Source: Actinomycetota bacterium
Lineage (GTDB): Bacteria > Cyanobacteriota > Vampirovibrionia > Obscuribacterales > Obscuribacteraceae
Direction: 5' to 3'
Length of the DNA stretch: 14,092 nucleotides
Assembly: GCA_903970355.1 (NCBI GenBank)
Contig: CAJCIF010000140.1
Span: 1-14,092 of the forward strand
A program made the position numbers and the translations under genes. Position 1 is the first letter of the stretch. Each line of letters starts with the position of its first letter. Below are positions 11,961-14,092 of this stretch, piece by piece. The notes beneath the pieces are model-generated. The model searched no databases and had not been told where the DNA came from. It saw nothing but the letters and a program-made list of their open reading frames with translations.

Positions 11961-12779
11961 ATGGCATTCGATAATCCTTACCAATATCAATCTCGCCACG
12001 AAAAAGTTACTCAAACTCCACAAAACCCATTTTGGGGGCTATTCGGACAGAATCCATTTCCTCATCAGGAACATCCGGCGCACCATCATGAGACGCCGGA
12101 TCATTTGCCGCACCATCATAAAAAGCCAGGTCATTTAACGCATCATCATGAAAGGGCTCCCGAACATTTACAACACCATCATCAAACGATAGACCGGACA
12201 CCGCATCCTCAAGACCATCCAGCTAAACGTCATGCACCAACTGAATGGTTGCCACGATTGGACATCACTCATTCTGAGACTCGTGATGGAAATCACACAG
12301 TAAACGGAGTGTCGCGCGACAATCTATACAGCCGCCAGTTTTCGGCTACAACCTGTATGCCCACATCACTTGCTATGGCTGAGGCTCAATTTAAAACGGG
12401 ACATCGTCCAAGTCCAGAAAGGATAAGTGAACTTGCCGGCATGACCGGTACCACTAATCAGGGTTATCGCCGTGGTTTGGAAGGCGTTAAACATGATGCT
12501 GAACGTCTCGGTATGCATGCGGAAGTACACTCACACAGTATGGATGAGTTAGATCATGAATTAGACAAGGGCAAAGGCGCGATCATCCGCGTTCTGAATC
12601 CGCATACAGGCAATCCTCACTATGTTTATTGCTTCGGACGAGACCAAAGTGGAAATTATATTATTGGCGATCCCGACCGCAAAAATAATGGTGCGCGTGG
12701 TCACGATCGACCCATTTCGAGAGACTATCTCTGGTCCATGATGAAACACCGAGACGGCTTTGTTTCCGTGTCTAGTTGA
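11961..12779 (+). CDS. C39-like peptidase-fold protein with a histidine-rich repeat region
   Basis: I start it at the ATG at 11961, with GGAGG (11948-11952) 8 bases upstream; an ATG at 11940 has a poor SD. The 272-aa protein has no signal peptide. Residues about 38-87 contain four HHH-led repeats of 10-11 aa (HHHETPDHLP, HHHKKPGHLT, HHHERAPEHLQ, HHHQTIDRTPH) likely to bind Ni, Zn or Cu. Residues 115-265 match the C39-like papain fold: QFSATTCMPTSLAMA with oxyanion Gln126 and nucleophile Cys132, then GNPHYVYCFGRD with His220, and YIIGDPD with Asp237. C39 relatives cleave Gly-Gly leaders in ABC exporters or act as secreted peptidases. The missing leader and transporter leave its role open. Confidence 0.7.
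   Translation: MAFDNPYQYQSRHEKVTQTPQNPFWGLFGQNPFPHQEHPAHHHETPDHLPHHHKKPGHLTHHHERAPEHLQHHHQTIDRTPHPQDHPAKRHAPTEWLPRLDITHSETRDGNHTVNGVSRDNLYSRQFSATTCMPTSLAMAEAQFKTGHRPSPERISELAGMTGTTNQGYRRGLEGVKHDAERLGMHAEVHSHSMDELDHELDKGKGAIIRVLNPHTGNPHYVYCFGRDQSGNYIIGDPDRKNNGARGHDRPISRDYLWSMMKHRDGFVSVSS
12082..12195 (+). repeat. Tandem 30-33 bp repeats encoding the HHH-led units
   Basis: Four copies begin CACCATCAT, CACCATCAT, CATCATCAT and CACCATCAT and encode successive HHH-led 10-11 residue units. Copies have diverged after the histidine codons, so the His triplets are conserved better than the rest, suggesting selection for metal binding or charge. Confidence 0.75.
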
Positions 12780-12956
12780 TCGCTTGACAATAACGGTTTT
12801 CGTCACGATGCCGTAACGCTAACGTTTTAAATTTAAATTGTACAAATTCAATCGGCATAGCAAATTTTTTAAGGCTAGGTCGACCTTTACTAAACTATCA
12901 GCGAATCAATAACAGGGCTCTCAACCTTCGAATCGCTGCAGAGAGAGGATAAGAGC
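12780..12956. promoter_or_regulatory. Regulatory region upstream of the 12957/13171 unit
   Basis: TTGACA (12784-12789) is a perfect -35 match but lacks a good -10 at normal spacing. TMACG boxes occur at 12791, 12803, 12814 and 12820. CGTCACG-ATGC-CGTAACG (12801-12818) nearly repeats the site at 10257-10274. Palindromes follow: TTTAAATTTAAA (12826-12837), TTGTACAA (12838-12845) and AGGTCGACCT (12877-12886). TAAACT (12891-12896) is a possible -10. The layout suggests a regulated promoter. Confidence 0.4.
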
Positions 12957-13169
12957 ATGGGGAAACAAGCAAAGATCCGCGAATTCTTCAGCAAGCTGGA
13001 AGCAGCCGTTGTCAAAAACGAGGCTATTCCATATGAATTGCTAATCTCAGGAAAAGCATTAAGACAGCCTTCCTATGCGGTAAATCCGCCGCCCACTATA
13101 GAGATTATGACTCTGCCTCCTCGCGAAACTAATTTTGGTGTCGGACTTCCTCCTTTGTCGAGGTGCTAA
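12957..13169 (+). CDS. 70-residue protein of unknown function, coupled to the next gene
   Basis: ATG at 12957 has AGAGG (12944-12948) 8 bases upstream. The product has a basic-amphipathic N-terminal helix (KQAKIREFFSKLEAAV) and a Pro-rich second half ending in PPLSRC. It has no signal peptide, membrane helix or known domain. Its stop is separated by a single base from the GTG of the exported protein, and the SD of that gene lies inside its last codons, so the two are translationally coupled and probably function together. Small size lowers certainty, but the SD and spacing support it. Confidence 0.6.
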   Translation: MGKQAKIREFFSKLEAAVVKNEAIPYELLISGKALRQPSYAVNPPPTIEIMTLPPRETNFGVGLPPLSRC

Positions 13170-13170
13170 C

Positions 13171-14092
13171 GTGTTGAACTCGCTCAAGTCTCTCGTTGTG
13201 AGCGCGGCCGTTTTAATTTTTTTAGCTTCTGGTGCACTCGCTCAAGGCAGTGGTGGCACAGGTGGTTCCGTAGCTGTAGTGCCTAGCACGCCGGCGTTTA
13301 GCGATGAACAGAAAACTACCTGGCAATTTGCAAAGCATGCCGGTACTGAAGAGCAAGCAGAAATTCCGGTGACGGAGCCCGGTGCTGATTCACCAAATCA
13401 GTATCAACCCACTCAACAAGGCGGTATGACTTCGGATAATGATCAGATTTCCACAACTGATCACCAGGCTCCAACAGACGCTCACCAGGCAATGCCAAAC
13501 CAGCCTGTGCCGCATGATTTCATCCAAAAGGAATTTACGGAATACTCGAATCCCTTGCTCAACAATTGGGGACCACCGCGTTACCCGTTGCCGTTTCGCC
13601 ATACTCTGCCACATAATCCCAATCCAAACAGCGACATGCTAAACCCGGCTGCTTTCCAAAATAATCCTGGTTTGAAAGGAGCCCCAGCGAGCGATTTGGT
13701 TTCTCACGAAATCACGCTGGTAGCAGCACAGCGGGCGGCGGAACAGATGATCAATCCTTCTTATCAAACATCTCTTGCTGAAATGCAAGGCGGCGTTCAA
13801 GGATTTGGTGAAGCGACAGGTGCAGCCGGTGGTGCGATGTTTAGTGCCAACATAGGCATGATGAACACTTCCCTCGTCAATGTAGCTAATGAAAATGCCG
13901 GGACACCAGTTAATTCAGAAGCTCCAAAAAAGACAATGGAACAAGCGATCTGGATGGTTCAACAAATGTTCGGTGCTTATTTCCTTCCGATTGCCTACTG
14001 TTTTCTGTTACCAGGTGCGGTAATAACTCAATGGTCGAGTTTAACAGGACACGCATTTTTATCTGAAAATGCTCCTTCACCTTTCACAGGCA
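13171..14092 (+). CDS. Exported protein, probably membrane-associated, C-terminal part outside the window
   Basis: The frame opens at GTG 13171 and stays open to the last base, giving at least 307 residues. GAGGTG (13160-13165) lies 5 bases before the GTG; a TTG at 13174 is the alternative. A clear signal peptide comes first (VVSAAVLIFLASG core, cleavage after ALA, about residue 24). A Gly/Ser/Thr- and Gln/Pro-rich region without recognisable domain covers about 25-200. A Gly/Ala/Met-rich stretch follows (GFGEATGAAGGAMFSANIG), then a hydrophobic segment near 272-288 (FGAYFLPIAYCFLLPGA), probably the first membrane helix. That layout loosely recalls multi-pass conjugation or secretion channel proteins, but I cannot assign a family. 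The neighbouring 70-aa gene is coupled to it. Confidence 0.7.
   Translation, partial: MLNSLKSLVVSAAVLIFLASGALAQGSGGTGGSVAVVPSTPAFSDEQKTTWQFAKHAGTEEQAEIPVTEPGADSPNQYQPTQQGGMTSDNDQISTTDHQAPTDAHQAMPNQPVPHDFIQKEFTEYSNPLLNNWGPPRYPLPFRHTLPHNPNPNSDMLNPAAFQNNPGLKGAPASDLVSHEITLVAAQRAAEQMINPSYQTSLAEMQGGVQGFGEATGAAGGAMFSANIGMMNTSLVNVANENAGTPVNSEAPKKTMEQAIWMVQQMFGAYFLPIAYCFLLPGAVITQWSSLTGHAFLSENAPSPFTG

Overview
The window is bacterial DNA of moderate GC content. Genes are fairly widely spaced, on both strands, with strong Shine-Dalgarno (SD) sequences, several TTG/GTG starts and long hairpins at gene ends. The housekeeping genes (panC, cytidine deaminase, a ROK kinase) do not fix the taxonomy. The mix of orphan membrane proteins, an FHA protein and histidine-rich or leaderless cysteine-peptidase-like proteins is reminiscent of non-photosynthetic relatives of cyanobacteria (Vampirovibrionia/Melainabacteria, Obscuribacterales-like). 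That placement is a low-confidence inference; a marker-gene or genome search would decide it.

Left part (1-2852, + strand): the 3' end of panC; a 370-base gap with several hairpins; then a two-gene unit of a diverged octopine/opine-dehydrogenase-like protein (384 aa, TTG start) and, 4 bases later, a ROK-family sugar kinase. Both depart from family consensus: the dehydrogenase-like protein has altered signature residues, and the kinase lacks the zinc-binding cysteines. A small basic orphan gene (3140-3511) follows.

Middle part (3512-9992): a 518-base gap holds one copy of a diverged repeat whose second copy lies at 4849-4908. Then come a BAAT-type alpha/beta hydrolase (+), a minus-strand pair (a membrane-anchored orphan and an exported PDZ-thioredoxin-transmembrane protein), cytidine deaminase (+), an orphan gene with a likely frameshift at a T6 run (+), and a minus-strand pair of membrane proteins. 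Convergent gene ends carry perfect 12-14 bp stems with 7-nt loops.

Right part (9993-14092): a cluster of a CHAP/NlpC-like cysteine-peptidase-fold protein (+), a small FHA protein (-), a C39-like protein with a His-rich repeat tract (+), and a tightly coupled pair of a 70-aa orphan and an exported, partly membrane-embedded protein that runs off the window. The regions upstream of the three plus-strand units each contain the 7-mer CGTCACG next to 11-bp-periodic repeats, which suggests a shared regulator. This cluster is the best candidate for an undescribed system (export or cell-envelope remodelling), but no function can be assigned from sequence alone.
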